Assembly (NCBI RefSeq): GCF_003255815.1 | Contig: NC_037689.1 | Span: 27,507,527 to 27,571,526, forward strand | From: Theropithecus gelada | Lineage: Eukaryota > Chordata > Mammalia > Primates > Cercopithecidae | DNA length: 64,000 nt | Direction of reading: 5' to 3' | In this document: one piece after another, positions 21,521-33,630 of the stretch | Layout of the letters: every line of letters starts with the position of its first letter | Position numbering within the stretch: the first letter of the stretch is position 1 | Program-made: the position numbers and the translations under genes | Notes under the pieces: model-generated | Seen by the model: only the letters and a program-made list of their open reading frames with translations | Database searches by the model: none | What the model was told of the DNA's origin: nothing

Positions 21521-23644
21521 GGGCCCTTATCACTTTCACCTTTATGATAGAAAATCATAATCAGAAAAACACAAGGAGAAGGGAAAACTTAAAAATCTAT
21601 GCATATTTTAGGAGACATAACAGTTGAAAGATATCAGTAATTAATAATTACTATAATAAGCTTCAATGTGGCATAGGAATATTTTTAGCACAAAAGATAT
21701 GAACCCTAGACAATCCCAATCTGAGCTACAGAGATTATGTGTGTTTGTATGTGTGTGTGTGTGCATGTGTGTGTGTGTATGTATACTTCATAACACTGAT
21801 GTCGAAGCTTAGTTTTGCATTATCCAACTCACTCATGTGGAGACACTATTGGATGAGGATGGATGCATGTGAGATTTAGCCACCTCTACAAATGGGAAAC
21901 ATATAGATTGAAGATGGTTCCCAGCAGACATTCCATCTGTGTGAAGAAGGGAACAGAAAGAGGAGTACCTCAGCCACACAGCTCTGGGGGTTTGCAGGAC
22001 GGAAACGGTCTTATAGGAAATTTGTAAAACACTGCATGTGGCGGGAGGGAGAATGCAAACATATTTAATATCATAAATGTTTAAATACTTAAATTTGGAA
22101 GTGCAAAAATAGAGAGATGGTGAAAAATCAAATCACTCAGATGGGGCAAACACACACACACAGAAGCAGATGCACACACACACATCTCTGTGGCTCCAAG
22201 TGGTTTGGTTTAGGGTTAATGCTAATGTGCACTCTTAGCTACAAATAGGACATGACAGTTGAATTCCATCAAATAAATTGGCTGAATTACTATATTATAA
22301 AGTGTCCATTCCATGATTCCTTTTCTGCTCAAAAAAAATGTTTTACTAACCCCTTCCCATTTTAAACTGAATCATTTTATGGTTCACATCTTTCCATATT
22401 TTCGTCTTATAAAAATATGAGTAAGATATTAAGCTTTCATTTTTCCAAGCATCTTTCAAATTATGATTTTCAGTCATAATAAAGAAAAGAGATAAGGGTC
22501 CCATGTAGTATTCTCAGTTCCCAGTTATGTTCCGGAATTAAAATAACACAAGAAAAAAAGAAAAATGTCAGGAAGAAACACCTAAAATAATGTGGTTTAC
22601 TTAGTAACATGAACTCTTCAGGATGTGGTGTATCCGCAAATTGCCCTATTTTTAACTACCTGGAGGTTCTTTCTGGGTAGATGTTATTTTTTTAAACTAT
22701 TTTCTGGACCTAAATGTCTTGTCAAGGTAAGATAGTATTTAAATACTGATAAGAGCCCAGACTCACCTGAGAATGGGCAAGAACATGTGGAAAAATACAA
22801 AATGTCATCTCATCACTTTTAGTGCCTCAGCTCAGCCATTTGCAAGGCTACTGAGATCACACTGTTGCAATATTAAATATGCTGGGATACATTGTTTCTC
22901 ATGTATTTCTTATCCAGTACTAGGAACCACATTTCATCAAGGAAAAAAAAAAAAAAGAAGAAAACAAAAGCTAATTTCTGATACTGGCTTATTGAAATAA
23001 AGCCATTATTTTCAAGGATTAATTCAGTGCCTATAACTTGATTTTAAATGTATACTATACCTTAAACCACTGGCAGATTTGAAAGACACTTCATATCTTA
23101 TAACTACATTTTTCTTAAAACTTGTGTTTTAGTCTATTAATTAAACTGCAATTTAAGAGAGAATTCTGGAGAGCTAAATATATGAGGCAAACTGCCTTAG
23201 AGTGTGTCTTCAATACAGACTGTGTTATAAGAAACTACTTTTGCTGCCCTTAGTAAAATCACCTAATAGCTACTGTGCTGCTAATAAATGGGGGAAAATA
23301 GTAGAATCGCAGCCTTATGAAGATTTGATGCTGCAAAAATATCCCATTACTGTTCAATACAATAAAAGGAATATGTGATATAGTGAACACTGTTTGGTTC
23401 TATTCTCTAGAAAGAAAAAAACAACTTCTTTTTTAGCTAAGCAAAACGAGATCCACATTTATAAATTACTTTAAAATGCCTTTCTTCTATCACTTATTAT
23501 AACTTATCATGGTAGCAGAGAAGCTGTTAAAACATGAAGAGCTAAAATAATAAATCACCAAAGCCAGGTTATGGCTTGAAAAGTCTGCCTGAGATAGCAC
23601 AGGTCAATGAAAATCTCACAGCCAGTGAAAGGATAAAATGTGAG
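21521..23644. other. Unassigned stretch with small GT/CA runs
   Basis: About 2.1 kb without a recognised repeat family or exon. It holds a GT-rich run at 21739-21786, short CA runs at 22150-22182, and a poly-A patch at 22941-22956. Open frames are at most 75 codons. Confidence 0.5.
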
Positions 23645-23960
23645 GGCCGACTGTGGTGGCTCACGCCAGAAATCCCAGCACTTTGGGAGGCTGAGGCAGA
23701 AGAATTACTTGAGCCCAGGAATTCAAGACCAGCCAAAGCAACATGGCAAGACCTTGTCTCCACAAAAAAAAAAAAAGTTTTTTCAAAATTAAATTAGCTG
23801 GGTGGGATGGTGGGTGCCTCTAGTCCCAGCTACTTGGGAAGCTGAGGCTAGAGGATCACTTGAGCTCAGGAGGTGGAGGCTGCAGTGAACTATGAGGGAA
23901 CCACTGCACTCCAGCATGAGTGACAGAGTGTGACACTCCCTCCTCCAAAAAAAAAAAAAA
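23645..23960 (+). mobile_element. AluJ (full length)
   Basis: Two arms with a long middle A linker at 23764-23776. It has AluJ-like CTTGAGCCCAGGAATTCAAG. The right arm ends in poly-A at 23947-23960. The TSD is approximately GATAAAATG / GATAAAACG. Confidence 0.93.
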
Positions 23961-23991
23961 AGATAAAACGCTGTTCTGGATCTCATGCTAG

Positions 23992-23992
<1 letters not shown>

Positions 23993-24038
<46 letters not shown>
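23993..24038. repeat. (TG)23 microsatellite
   Basis: About 23 uninterrupted TG units just downstream of the AluJ. Pure arrays of this length are usually polymorphic. Confidence 0.97.
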
Positions 24039-24039
<1 letters not shown>

Positions 24040-24782
24040 CGTTGAAAGACAGACTGCTTCATGTTCTAAGGAATATTTCCTCAGAAATAGCAATTAAAAA
24101 TCCTAGAGTGGCCTAAGCAAGAATTTAAACCTGCAAATTAATTCAAGGAAAAACAAACACCAGAAAACTTCCATGGGTCAGATTGCTTTTGACAACCGAA
24201 CTCTTCCTATGGAGCTATCTCAGGTTGTAAAATCACTTTGAATAAAGTAAGTTGGGATACAAATAGGATAAAATGAGGTGCTGACTCTGAATTTCAGGAA
24301 GGGAGCATTGTAAATATTAACAGTTCAGACATCTGGGGCAGAGAACTAGAAAAAGTCATTGCACCTTCGTAGCTAAGAACACAGATTCCAAAGGAGGTAA
24401 TAATCTCCCGAGACCTTCCCTTGTTCTTTGATGTGATCGCAAACTGATTAAACATTCAAATCTTGCCAAATGGCTGATTTATGAAAATGAATGCACCTTT
24501 GACTGACTGCTGAAAACTGACGAAGGAAAAAAAGTTAACCTGTGATTACCCAAAGGAATCGAGAAAGCCAGGTAGGAATTTAAGAGCACCCGCTCACTGT
24601 CTCTATAAGGTAAAATGAAAACTGTATCTTAATTCGAAATATTAAAATAACAACTGCTATACAAGTAGAGTGGGTTGATTTCAAGGAGCAGGATGTTAAG
24701 AAAAAGGAAGCTCTTAATGCATAAGGTGAAGGGGTAAAATACTTTCTCCATGTTGAGTCTTTTAAATTAAAAAGGACAAATA
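24039..24782. other. Unassigned stretch
   Basis: No gene or repeat recognised. Confidence 0.5.
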
Positions 24783-25098
24783 GGCCAGGCTGGGTGGCTC
24801 ACACCTGTTAATTTCAGCACTTTGGGAGGCTTAGGTGGGAGAACTCCTTGAGCCTAACATTTTAAGACCAGCCTGGGCAACATAGCAACATCCTGCATCA
24901 ACAAAAAAATTAAAAATTAGCCATGCAAGGTGGCATACGCCTGTAGTCCCAGCTACTCGGGAGGCTGAGGTGGGAGGATCACTTGAGCCTGGGAGGTGGA
25001 GGCTGCAGTGAGCTATGATTGCACCACTGCATTCAAGCCTGGGTGACACAGTAAGACTCTGTCTCAACAAAGAATAAATAAATAAAAATAAAAGTAAA
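24783..25098 (+). mobile_element. AluJ (full length)
   Basis: Starts GGCCAGGCTGGGTGGCTCAC. The right arm contains GATCACTTGAGCCTGGGAGG and GAGCTATGATTGCACCACTG, typical of AluJ. The tail is (AAAT)n/(AAAAGT)n. Approximate TSD AAAAGGACAAATA / AAAAGTAGACAAATT. Confidence 0.93.
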
Positions 25099-25219
25099 AG
25101 TAGACAAATTATTTGCAGTGGGGACGAGCCACATCAGGGAGGAGTGGTTCACTAATTGTCCATAACTATGTGCACTACCATCTGAGGATTATTACTCAGA
25201 CTTCAAAAGGGCATGACAT

Positions 25220-25469
25220 GCTGGGCACAGGGATTCATGCCTGGAATCCCAGCACTTTGGGAGGCTGAGCGGGTGGATCACCTGAGGCTAGGAGACCAGT
25301 CTGGCCAACATGGCGAAACCTCATCTCTACTAAAAATAGAAAAAGTAGCCAGGCGTGGTGGCATGATCCTGTAGTCCCAGCTACTTGGGAGACTGAGGTG
25401 GAGGTTGCAGTGGGCCAAGATCATGCCACTGCACTCCTGCCTGGGAGACAGAGAAAGACTCTGTCTCAA
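25220..25469 (+). mobile_element. AluS with a right-arm deletion
   Basis: Starts GCTGGGCACAGGGATTCATG. The right arm jumps from GGGAGACTGAGGTGGAGG to TTGCAGTGGGCC, losing the segment that normally carries 'caggagaattgcttgaacc'. It ends CAGAGAAAGACTCTGTCTC and runs into a purine-rich tail. Confidence 0.93.
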
Positions 25470-25546
25470 AACGAAAGAGAAGGAAAGGAAAGGGGAGAAG
25501 AGGAGAGGGGAGGGGAGGGGAGGGGAGGGGTGGGGAAAGGAAAGGC
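25470..25546 (+). repeat. Purine-only Alu tail with (GGGGA)n
   Basis: GGAAA and GGGGA units. At 25507-25535 six G4 runs are separated by single A or T bases, a compact G-quadruplex motif. It grew from the Alu A tail. Confidence 0.9.
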
Positions 25547-25689
25547 ATAAGAATAATGGCGTTTCATCCTTGATTGGGCTTTTCCTGGAGGAGCCACTGG
25601 TTGAGTAAAGATAGGAAGCCAGTGTTCTGGGTACTCAAAGCCAGTTGTAAGGGGTCTGTCCACCAACCTTAAGATTAGTTTATAGATGA

Positions 25690-26336
25690 GAATGTGGCAA
25701 GCAGAATTATAAAGTCATCCACCCAAGATTCTCGTTCCCCTGGTTATTAAATCAAACATGAATCTAGGTACCGTTGTGAATTGTCTTTGCAGATATAATT
25801 AAGGTTACTAGGCAGCTGATGTTAAGATAAGCTGATTATCCTAGAATATCCAAGCGGGTCCATGACACTGAAAAGCAGGAAAATGGTAATGGAACTAACA
25901 GTCCAGACAAGCCATGCAACTTGGGAAAGGAGAGAAGAGGTAGAAAAGGAAGTCAGAGAGATTCAGCACATTAGAAGCTGCCACTGTTGGCTTTGAAGGA
26001 GGAGGAAGGAGGCCAGGAGTCAAGGAATGTTGCGGTCCTCAAGAAGCCAAAATTTGCCCTCAGCCAATAGCTTGCAAGGAAGCAGGAACCTCAACCCCAT
26101 GGAACTGGATGTAGCCATCAATCCAGACTTTCCTGCAAGTGGATGCATCCCTGGAGTCTGGAGGAAGAAACACAGCCCAGCTGCCAACACACTGATATCA
26201 GCTTTGGAAGATGATGAAGAGAAATCATCCGAGCTACTCACACTTCAGAGCTTCAGAATGGTGAGACAATAAATGTGTGTGTTTTAAGCCACTACAGGTG
26301 GGATAATTTGTTACAGGAACAATAAGAAACACATAC
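25690..26336 (+). mobile_element. Ancient LTR (MLT1-like, near full length)
   Basis: About 650 bp in the order expected of an old MaLR-group LTR: TTGTCTTTGCAGATATAATT, TGATTATCCTAGAATATCCA, GCCACTGTTGGCTTTGAAGG, GGCCAGGAGTCAAGGAATGT, CTTCAGAATGGTGAGACA, ATAAATGTG, GTTTTAAGCCACTACA and TAATTTGTTACAGGAACAAT. No coding capacity. Divergence is high; subfamily is uncertain and another LTR class cannot be excluded. Open frames of 81 and 73 codons inside it are artefacts. Confidence 0.65.
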
Positions 26337-27177
26337 AAGGACATGCAGGCAGTGTGAATCCCCTGGATAAACTTGAGGTTGCAAAGGATGGGATTTGGAG
26401 AAATGAGGATTTGTAGAAAATGCTCAAAATATGCTTACATGAAGTCTGCAGTGCTCAGTACCCACAGGGTGGTAAACTTGCCTTCTAAGTTCAATAAATA
26501 ATTTGAGTACGGAGTGACCATTTCTTCCTATGTCACTGTGCCCTCCTACTAGAACATCCACATTAACTGAGAATGAATACCAGGCATATGGCAGCTTGCC
26601 ATGATCATTTAAGGATAGAGCTGCCTTGTTACTCTATGCCTAACTAGGAATCCCCAGACATCTTTAAGAACTGAGATAGGTCAGGGAAGTTTGGGAGGAA
26701 AATGTAACTGTGGGTGCCATCTTCAACCATAAAGTTTATAAATGCGTGATTCTATATCTTCTGTACATGATGGAGATAATCCAGAAGTTCAGTAAAGACA
26801 CCCATCTATTTTGGGGACTCCCCTTTTGCCTCACCAATCCTGGATCTGGAATGAACAAGGGTAGTTCAGATCACCTGGCTTGGACATGAAATGTCTGCTG
26901 TGTTATAATGCAAAAAGTTGCTGCCAGTCTAACCAGGAGTGGGAGGTTTCCCTAACTTCTCACAGAACTCACAGACAGTAGTATTCTAAAATTCCTGAAA
27001 CAGTTACACCCCCTCTGCTGTGAGCAGCAAGCTGCTTTATGCTCTAAGAAACTTGCATATCCTCCTAACCACCCCAACACTAAGCAGTGCCCTATCACTG
27101 GCATTCAGTCAGTTCACTTCAAAACACAAATGAATAGGGCATAAAAGTCCACATCAATTAGAAGATACCCAAATTAA
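26337..27177. other. Unassigned stretch
   Basis: No gene or repeat recognised. Confidence 0.5.
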
Positions 27178-27495
27178 GGCCAGGCATGGTGGCTCACACC
27201 GGTAATCTCAGCACTTTGGGAGGTCAAGGAGGAAGGAGTGTTCAGGTCCAGGAGTTTGAGACCAGCATGGGCAACAGAGCAAGACTGTCTCTTAAAAAAA
27301 TAAAAATAAAAATAAAAAGTAGTCTGACATGGTGGCATACCCCTGTATTCCCAGCACTTTGGGAGGCCAACAGAGGAGGACTGCTTGAGCCTAGGAGGCC
27401 AAGGCTGCAGTGTGCTATGATGCTGTCACTGCACTTCAACCTGGGCAAAAGAACAAGAAGACTCTGTCTCAAAAAAAAAAAAAAAAAAAAAAAAA
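27178..27495 (+). mobile_element. AluJ (full length)
   Basis: Starts GGCCAGGCATGGTGGCTCAC. The middle linker is (AAAAT)n at 27294-27318, then a right arm with GCTTGAGCCTAGGAGGCCAA and a 25-nt poly-A. The 132-codon frame across it is an Alu artefact. Confidence 0.93.
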
Positions 27496-27624
27496 GAAAG
27501 AAATTAAAATTAATGAACTACTTTACCCTTGGAAACCTCTCTGGTCTGAAAGAAGAAATCAGCCAAAAGAAAAATACTATTTGAGTTCTATTTTGTCATT
27601 ACTTTTGACATGACAATAGCAAAT

Positions 27625-27845
27625 AGCATGGAAAGAACCATCCGTTTGGAGCTAGAAGACAGAATTTAGATCCCTAGTTTTATCAAATAATGGCTAAGAA
27701 ATCCTGACAAGTTATGAAACCATGCTTTATCATGTAAACTACAAGGTTAATAATAGTACTTTCGTCACAAAACTGTTGTGGAGGATAAAATGAGAGAAAA
27801 ACGTAGAACACATACCCAGTGCTATAAAGCCTTTGAAAGTAGTGT
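27625..27845 (+). mobile_element. MIR SINE
   Basis: Ancient tRNA-derived SINE in sense orientation. Recognisable order: TTGGAGCTAGAAGACAGAAT, a TCCTGACAAGTTATGAAACC segment, GTAAACTACAAGGTTAATAA, AAACTGTTGTGGAGGATAAA, and CATACCCAGTGCTATAAA. Strongly diverged, as expected for MIR. Confidence 0.8.
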
Positions 27846-28493
27846 CTAATAAAAGGAAATAATAAGTAACACTAATAAGAATTAAGAAAAGTATACATGT
27901 ATTTATCTTGTTGTAGTGCAACCACTGGGGATCACTTTTCACCATCCAATAAGCAAGAGTCACAATGAGTAATGATAAATACCACGAAGAGAGAAAAATG
28001 GGAGCTCATAAAAAGTGTGGAGGTTCTGCAAGAAGACAAGTATAGCAATAAAGGCTTTATAGGACGAAAAGATGGATGGGACAGGTCAGTGGGTACCCAT
28101 ACAAGAAACCACACTCAGGAAGCACTGATAGTGAACTTACTGGAAACAACACTGAAACAGATGCATGGCGCGATTCAAACTCTCAGAATAAAATAAAATG
28201 GCATATGCTTCTGAAAAGAAAAGTGACATATGATTCATTTTGTGAAAGGTCCCGGCAGAAGACACCAGGCTGACTGAATGCCTTGTTGGTCAGCCTGGCG
28301 GGATCATATTTGGAAGCGAACTTGGCACAGCAAAAAGGTATTTCACATTAAAATCCAACAGCATACACATAAATACATGATTTCACAGCCATGGCGCTTG
28401 TCTGGAATCAGGAAACAAGGATTCCCAGGAAAGTCAGGAGGTGCTCTGCTGTTTTTAACATAGAAGATTCTAAGGATAATGGCCTCCAGCTCA
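27846..28493. other. Unassigned stretch
   Basis: No gene or repeat recognised. Open frames are 60-75 codons. Confidence 0.5.
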
Positions 28494-28668
28494 GAAAACC
28501 AAATACTGCGCATCCTCTCTTATAAATGGAAGCTAAAGGATGAGAACAACACACACTGAGGTCTACTTGAGGGTGAAGGGTGGGAGGAGGGAGAGGATAA
28601 AAAAATAACGAATGCGTACTTCACTCAATTCCTAGATGATGAAATAATCAGTACAAAACCCCATGATT
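28494..28668 (+). mobile_element. L1P LINE-1 3' UTR fragment
   Basis: Contains AGAAAACCAAATACTGCGCA, TCTTATAAATGGAAGCTAAA, CACACACTGAGGTCTACTTG and GAGGGTGAAGGGTGGGAGG, the usual L1P 3' UTR. It breaks off after ATGATGAAATAATCAGTACA. Short and non-coding. Confidence 0.85.
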
Positions 28669-28863
28669 CTAGCAAGCCACTTGCATGATATTCATCTCTC
28701 TGCTCCAAGTTGAAGTTGCACAAGCACACGGGCAGAATATTCCTCATGACTTCCATAGAACCAAGGGTTTATTTCTTCCAATGATCATTTAAAACAACCT
28801 ATCACAGCCATATGGAAAAAGAGGCTTCAAGCTATACTCTGTGCTAATCAATATTACTCTAGA

Positions 28864-29062
28864 CCTGGGTTGCTCAACCTCATCAATACTGACACATGTA
28901 GATGAGAGATTCTTTGTCATGGGGGACTGTTCTGTGCCCTGTGGGTTCCTTAAAAGCATTCCTGGCCTCTGTCCTCTAGATGCAAGTGATACCCACCCCC
29001 ATAATCTAGCTGTGGCAACCAAAATTTTTTCCAGACGTCGACAAGTGTCTCCTGAAGTAAAA
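28864..29062 (-). mobile_element. MER20 hAT MITE (antisense)
   Basis: Nearly full-length MER20: CCTGGGTTGCTCAACCTC at one terminus, then GATTCTTTGTCATGGGGGAC, ATTCCTGGCCTCTGTCCTCT, and GCAACCAAAATTTTTTCCAG. The far terminus is decayed. A second, unrelated MER20 insertion is at 59752-59876 in the other orientation. Confidence 0.88.
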
Positions 29063-29465
29063 TGCATGTGTCTTTGCAAAAACGTCCATAGTTGAGGATG
29101 GAAACAATTAGACATCTATGTATTTATTATGCTTCTTTTAACTGATTTTTCCAAAATTTACTTATCATTTATTGTCCATATTGGATACCATTACACAACT
29201 CAAATATTTTGTACAGTCTTTGTACAAATCCTAAAGGAAAAATAAGAGAATATGACACCATTGTATGTAGAGAATCAAATTAGTACATAGAGCTCCTATA
29301 GTTTATTTAAAAATCAAGTAGAACACATACGAAACAGAGAGGGAGCTGAGACACACACAGAGCGATCATTAAAAAAATAGTCTAAATAGTCATAACTTGA
29401 ATTTTAGGAGTGTTTCTCTGAGGAGAAACTCAGAAAGACCACCCATAAACGTAGTGGATACTGGG
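29063..29465. other. Unassigned stretch
   Basis: No gene or repeat recognised. Confidence 0.5.
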
Positions 29466-30130
29466 ATTCTTTTAAACTTTTATTTTAGGTTCAGGGGTGC
29501 ATGTACAGGTTTGTTATACAAGTAAACAAGTGTCACGGGGGTTTGTTGTACAGATTATTTCATGACTAAGCCTAGTACTCAATAGTTATTTTTCCAGATC
29601 CTCTCCCTCTCCTACCCTCCACCCTCCAGCAGGCCCCAGTGCCTGTTGTTCCCTATTATGTGACCATGTGTTCTCATCTTTAGCTTCCACTTCTAAGTGA
29701 GAACATACAGTACTTGATTCTCTGTTCCTGAGTTAGTTTGGTTAAGCATAATGGCCTCCAGTTCTATCCATGTTCCTGCAAAAGACATGATCTTGTTCTT
29801 TTTTATGGCTGCATAGTATTCCATTCTGTGTATGTACCACATTTTCTTTATCTAGTCTACCATTGAGGGACATTCAAGTTGACTCCGTGTCTTTGCTATT
29901 GTGAATAGTGCCATAATGAACATATGCGTGCATGTGTCTTTATGATAGAACAACTTATAATCCTTTGAGTATATACCCAGTAATGGATGGGATTGCTGGG
30001 TCTAATGGTAATTCTGCTTTTAGCTTTTTAAGGAATGGCCACACTGCTTTCCACAATGGCTGAACCAATTTACACTCCCACCAATAGTGTGTAAGGATTC
30101 CCTTTTCTCCGCAACCTTGCCAGCATTGAT
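29466..30130 (-). mobile_element. L1P LINE-1 3' end (antisense)
   Basis: About 665 bp covering the 3' UTR and the end of ORF2 in antisense: TTATTTTAGGTTCAGGGGTG, CTTCCACTTCTAAGTGAGAA, GGCTGCATAGTATTCCATTC, TATACCCAGTAATGGATGGG and CACAATGGCTGAACCAATTT. It stops at GCCAGCATTGAT, directly at the border of a local duplication. ORF2 is interrupted. Confidence 0.95.
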
Positions 30131-30360
30131 ACAGGCGTTTTGTTTATGATTAAAGATTCATAGGGATAAAGGAATGTTTGCACAAGTGTTTTCAAGTCTG
30201 CAGTTCGAAATGCATGCAAGGTCAGGAAATTTGGGGGGAAAGTGGAGTCAGGTATTTTGTTTAGAATTCGTTAAAAATTTACAGGGATAAAGGAATTTGT
30301 CCAGAGGGTTCAAAGTCTGAGGTATAAAATGCATGCAAGTTCATGAAATTTTGAGGTAAA
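30131..30360 (+). repeat. Diverged tandem duplication of about 120 bp
   Basis: Two head-to-tail copies. GGGATAAAGGAAT starts at 30163 and 30284, and ATGCATGCAAG at 30210 and 30329, so the period is 119-121 bp. Other shared pieces include TTTTGTTTA, TTCAAGTCTG versus TCAAAGTCTG, and GGAAATTTGGGG versus GAAATTTTGAGG. I do not recognise the unit as a known repeat. Confidence 0.85.
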
Positions 30361-31504
30361 AAACATATTCTGAAATTCTCCAGAGAAACAAAAGTGGTTT
30401 CAAGTGATTTAGATCCTGGGGATAAGTTGATGTTGGTGACAGAGCATCTGTGCCTTATGCAAGGAAATAAGATATATTATGTGGATGTAAAGGCATTTCT
30501 GATGGAGCTGTTATTTTCCCGACACGGTTGGCATTTGTGTGAGATGTGTATTATGCACACATGTGTGTATGTGTACGTTTGTAGGTACGAAATTTCAAAT
30601 ATCAAAGTAATACATATTTAGAAAAAAAAATTCTGAAAGAAGGCATAGATGCCCTTTTTAAGTGTATGTCTCATCCTTAAAATGCAGGCATTTGTAGAAT
30701 AGCATGAGCACAAAAATGGAAATGTGTATACTTAAGTAGGAAATGATATAAATATATACAGAACCTAAATATATGCTAGGCAGATAGAGACTGAAAAGAA
30801 TTTAAAGGGTCATTGCCAACTTTCCAAAAAACGTTCAAGAGTAGGTGGGAATGAATTGAACCAAAGAATAAAAAGACAACATAGTAACAGAAAAAAAGAA
30901 AAACTAGTTAAAATTTCACTTTTAAGGGAAAGACGTATACAAACTGTGTGTTTTATAATTTGTTCTTTCTTGTGGGAATATATGTTGCAAAATTTATACT
31001 GTAAAAATAGATTTAATATGACTCAAACAATAGAAAAGTCATGGGATATGATAGAAAATAAAAATTGTGTTCACAATTTACATTTAAGTGTAACCAAAAG
31101 AAATTTTAAAAGAATATATTATTGTAATTATATCCTTGACCTTTGCTATCCAATGGAAATTATACTATACTAAGATTATAAATAACATACACCAGTGAAC
31201 TTTATGTTAAGTATTATGCTTATTAGGAACCACTCATGACAAACGTGTTCTTTGAGATGCCATCTTTCTATTTTAAAGGACAAAATCCAGTTCGCATGCA
31301 GTTGCACGTGCTAAAAGTTACTTCTCCTGTAAGGCTGTGAGTCAGTCATTCAAAGAGTTCTCTTTATCCATTCCATTTCCCCAGCCTCCAATTTTCTTCC
31401 CTTGTTCTTCAAGCCTTTAGTCTTGCCCTGTGGAGGGTCCAACACCAACACCAGGTACTTTAGGTTTCTGTTGAAACAGAACCTCACTTCCAGGTTCAAT
31501 GCCT
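30361..31504. other. Unassigned, AT-rich in the right half
   Basis: No repeat or exon recognised. A 105-codon open frame at 30856-31173 is Lys/Ile/Asn-rich and reflects the AT-rich composition. Confidence 0.45.
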
Positions 31505-31995
31505 GCTTTGGTTAGCTAATGTTGTGTAACAAACATGCCCATAACATGTGGCTTCAAACAACCTTTTATGAGGATCTCCCATGATTCTGTGAGCTGACTG
31601 GGCTTAGCCGTGAAGTTCTCTCTTGAGATCTCCTGAGTTAGCTAGGGGATAGGAAGAGATAGGGGTGCTCATTCAGATGGGATGTCCACAATGGGTCACT
31701 CACATGGTGGTATTGCTGGTTGTCAACTGGGAGTGAAGCTAAAGCTACTGATAGGAGCACCATGCATAGCCTCTCCATGGGGCTTGAACACTTAGCAACA
31801 TGAGATGTGGGTTCCAAGACAGAATGCCTCGAGCGTCAGTACTCCAAGTGCCCTAAATGGAAGCTTAATAGCTCCTTAATGATCCAGCCCTGGAAGTCCC
31901 AGTGCTTTACTCCCAGAACATTCTATTCAAGAAGACAGTCACTGAGGCCAGCACAAGATGCAAAGAGAGAGGGTTCAACTAAATTTGCAAGAGTA
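31505..31995 (-). mobile_element. Ancient MLT1-type LTR (antisense)
   Basis: Begins with the reversed LTR end (GGTTAGCTAATGTTGTGTAA, GTGGCTTCAAACAACC), followed by AATGGGTCACTCACATGGTG, TAGCCTCTCCATGGGGCTTG and CCAGAACATTCTATTCAAGA. This is the order of an old MaLR LTR read backwards. Diverged and non-coding. Confidence 0.65.
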
Positions 31996-32214
31996 TCTGC
32001 ATCCATTTCTACCTATCACACCCTTAATGTTAAACCTGACTGATCAAGTGCAATTATTCCAATAGATATGGAATAGCACACTAGACTAAAAGTAGTGTCC
32101 CACATAGAGGGGAAGTTGCCTCTTAACTCAGAAAAACAGACTGCTGTGATCAGTTGGTGATGCCTTCCGGGGATAAAGACGACTGTCTTATCCGTTGAAG
32201 ACTGACTTATTCTC

Positions 32215-32509
32215 GGCCAGGCGCGGTGGCTCAAGCCTGTAATCCCAGCACTTTGGGAGGCTGAGGCAGGCGGATCACCTGAGGTCAGGAGTTCGAGACC
32301 AGCCTCAACATGGAGAAACTCTGCCTCTACTTAAAAAAAAAAAAAAAAATACAACGTTAGCCGGGCCTGGTGGTGCATGCCTGTAATCCCAGTTACTCGG
32401 GAGGCTGAGGCAGGAGAATTGCTTGAACCTGGGAAGCAGAGGTTGCAGTGAGCCAAGATCGCACCATTGCACTCCAGCATGGGCAACAAGAGCGACACTC
32501 TGTCTCAAA

Positions 32510-32544
<35 letters not shown>

Positions 32545-32546
32545 AG
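32215..32546 (+). mobile_element. AluS (full length) with perfect TSD
   Basis: Starts GGCCAGGCGCGGTGGCTCAA. The middle linker is 17 A's; the tail is (AAAT)n with about ten units at 32503-32544. A perfect 18-bp TSD, GAAGACTGACTTATTCTC, flanks it at 32197-32214 and 32547-32564. Confidence 0.97.
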
Positions 32547-32564
32547 GAAGACTGACTTATTCTC

Positions 32565-33305
32565 AGCTGTTCCCTTCACACACAGGGAATTTGAGAGGCT
32601 CAGTACAAATAAATGACCCTCAAACTGCCCCAAATCATATATCAGACATCAACTCACACATACAGTGTTGATTCAGAATGAAGTTATCATTTGTATTCAA
32701 GCATCACATAAGGCCTCAATTTCAACCATGTTATTGTTGAAATATTATATATTATTTTCTACAGAAGTAATAAGAATATAGATGAAAACTGGCATTATTT
32801 AAAAATTTTAAAAATGATACATGACAACCACGTGAGCCCTCAGTTACAGTTGCAGGTGCAATTGCTCATACACTAGTTTAATTCAATCGATTGAGTGCTT
32901 TATATGCTGTGTTTTATGTCCTCAATTAGGCTTGATGGATGGGTGCATGTGGAAAAAGGGAGGCATAGTGTATGCTGCCATGAAACTTACAACCAACAGC
33001 CTACAACAGATATACACCACCCAGTAAATGCTGAGTACGAGTACAGAGTGCCTGGAGTGACTGCATTGGACTAGAAAACCTAGAATGTAGCAAATGAAGG
33101 GAAGATGGCATGACAAGAGGGAAAACGGCTTAGCAAATCAGAGGGTTTTGGGACTTGAAGGCCATGTGTAGGAATGACCTATTATAATAAGGTGATCAGT
33201 TGGTCTCCCTGAAAGTCAATAATCAATGCCTGGAAATCAATTAGGACACAGTTGCCCAGGAGTAAGTGAGAGACGATGGTTGATCATGGCAGGAAGAATG
33301 CATTT
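32565..33305. other. Unassigned stretch
   Basis: No gene or repeat recognised with confidence. Confidence 0.45.
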
Positions 33306-33307
33306 TC

Positions 33308-33630
33308 TAGTACTGTGTTTTCCAAAATACTAGCCAATAACCACATGTGGCTATTGAGCATATAAAATGTGGCTTGTTCAAACTGAGATGTGTTGTTTTA
33401 AGTGTAAAATGTACTCTGGATATCAAATATGTAGTAAAAAACATATGCAAACTGTATTTCGTCTCTATTGTCTGCTGACTTAATAATAATAAATATTGGG
33501 ATACATTAAATGTATTTTTAAACTTAGTATCAATGGTTTCTTTGTGCACTCTTCAATGCAACTACAAGAAAACTTAAAATTACACATGTAGTTCACATTA
33601 CCTGTCTATGCGATGTGGCTGCACTGGAGG
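33308..33630. mobile_element. hAT-Charlie MITE (MER33-like)
   Basis: Recognisable by GTGTTTTCCAAAATACTAGC, ACCACATGTGGCTATTGAGC, GAGATGTGTTGTTTTAAGTG, AACTTAAAATTACACATGTA and a decayed end near GATGTGGCTGCACTGG. The pattern is that of a common 320-bp hAT-Charlie MITE. I am sure of the class but only fairly sure of the name. Confidence 0.72.
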
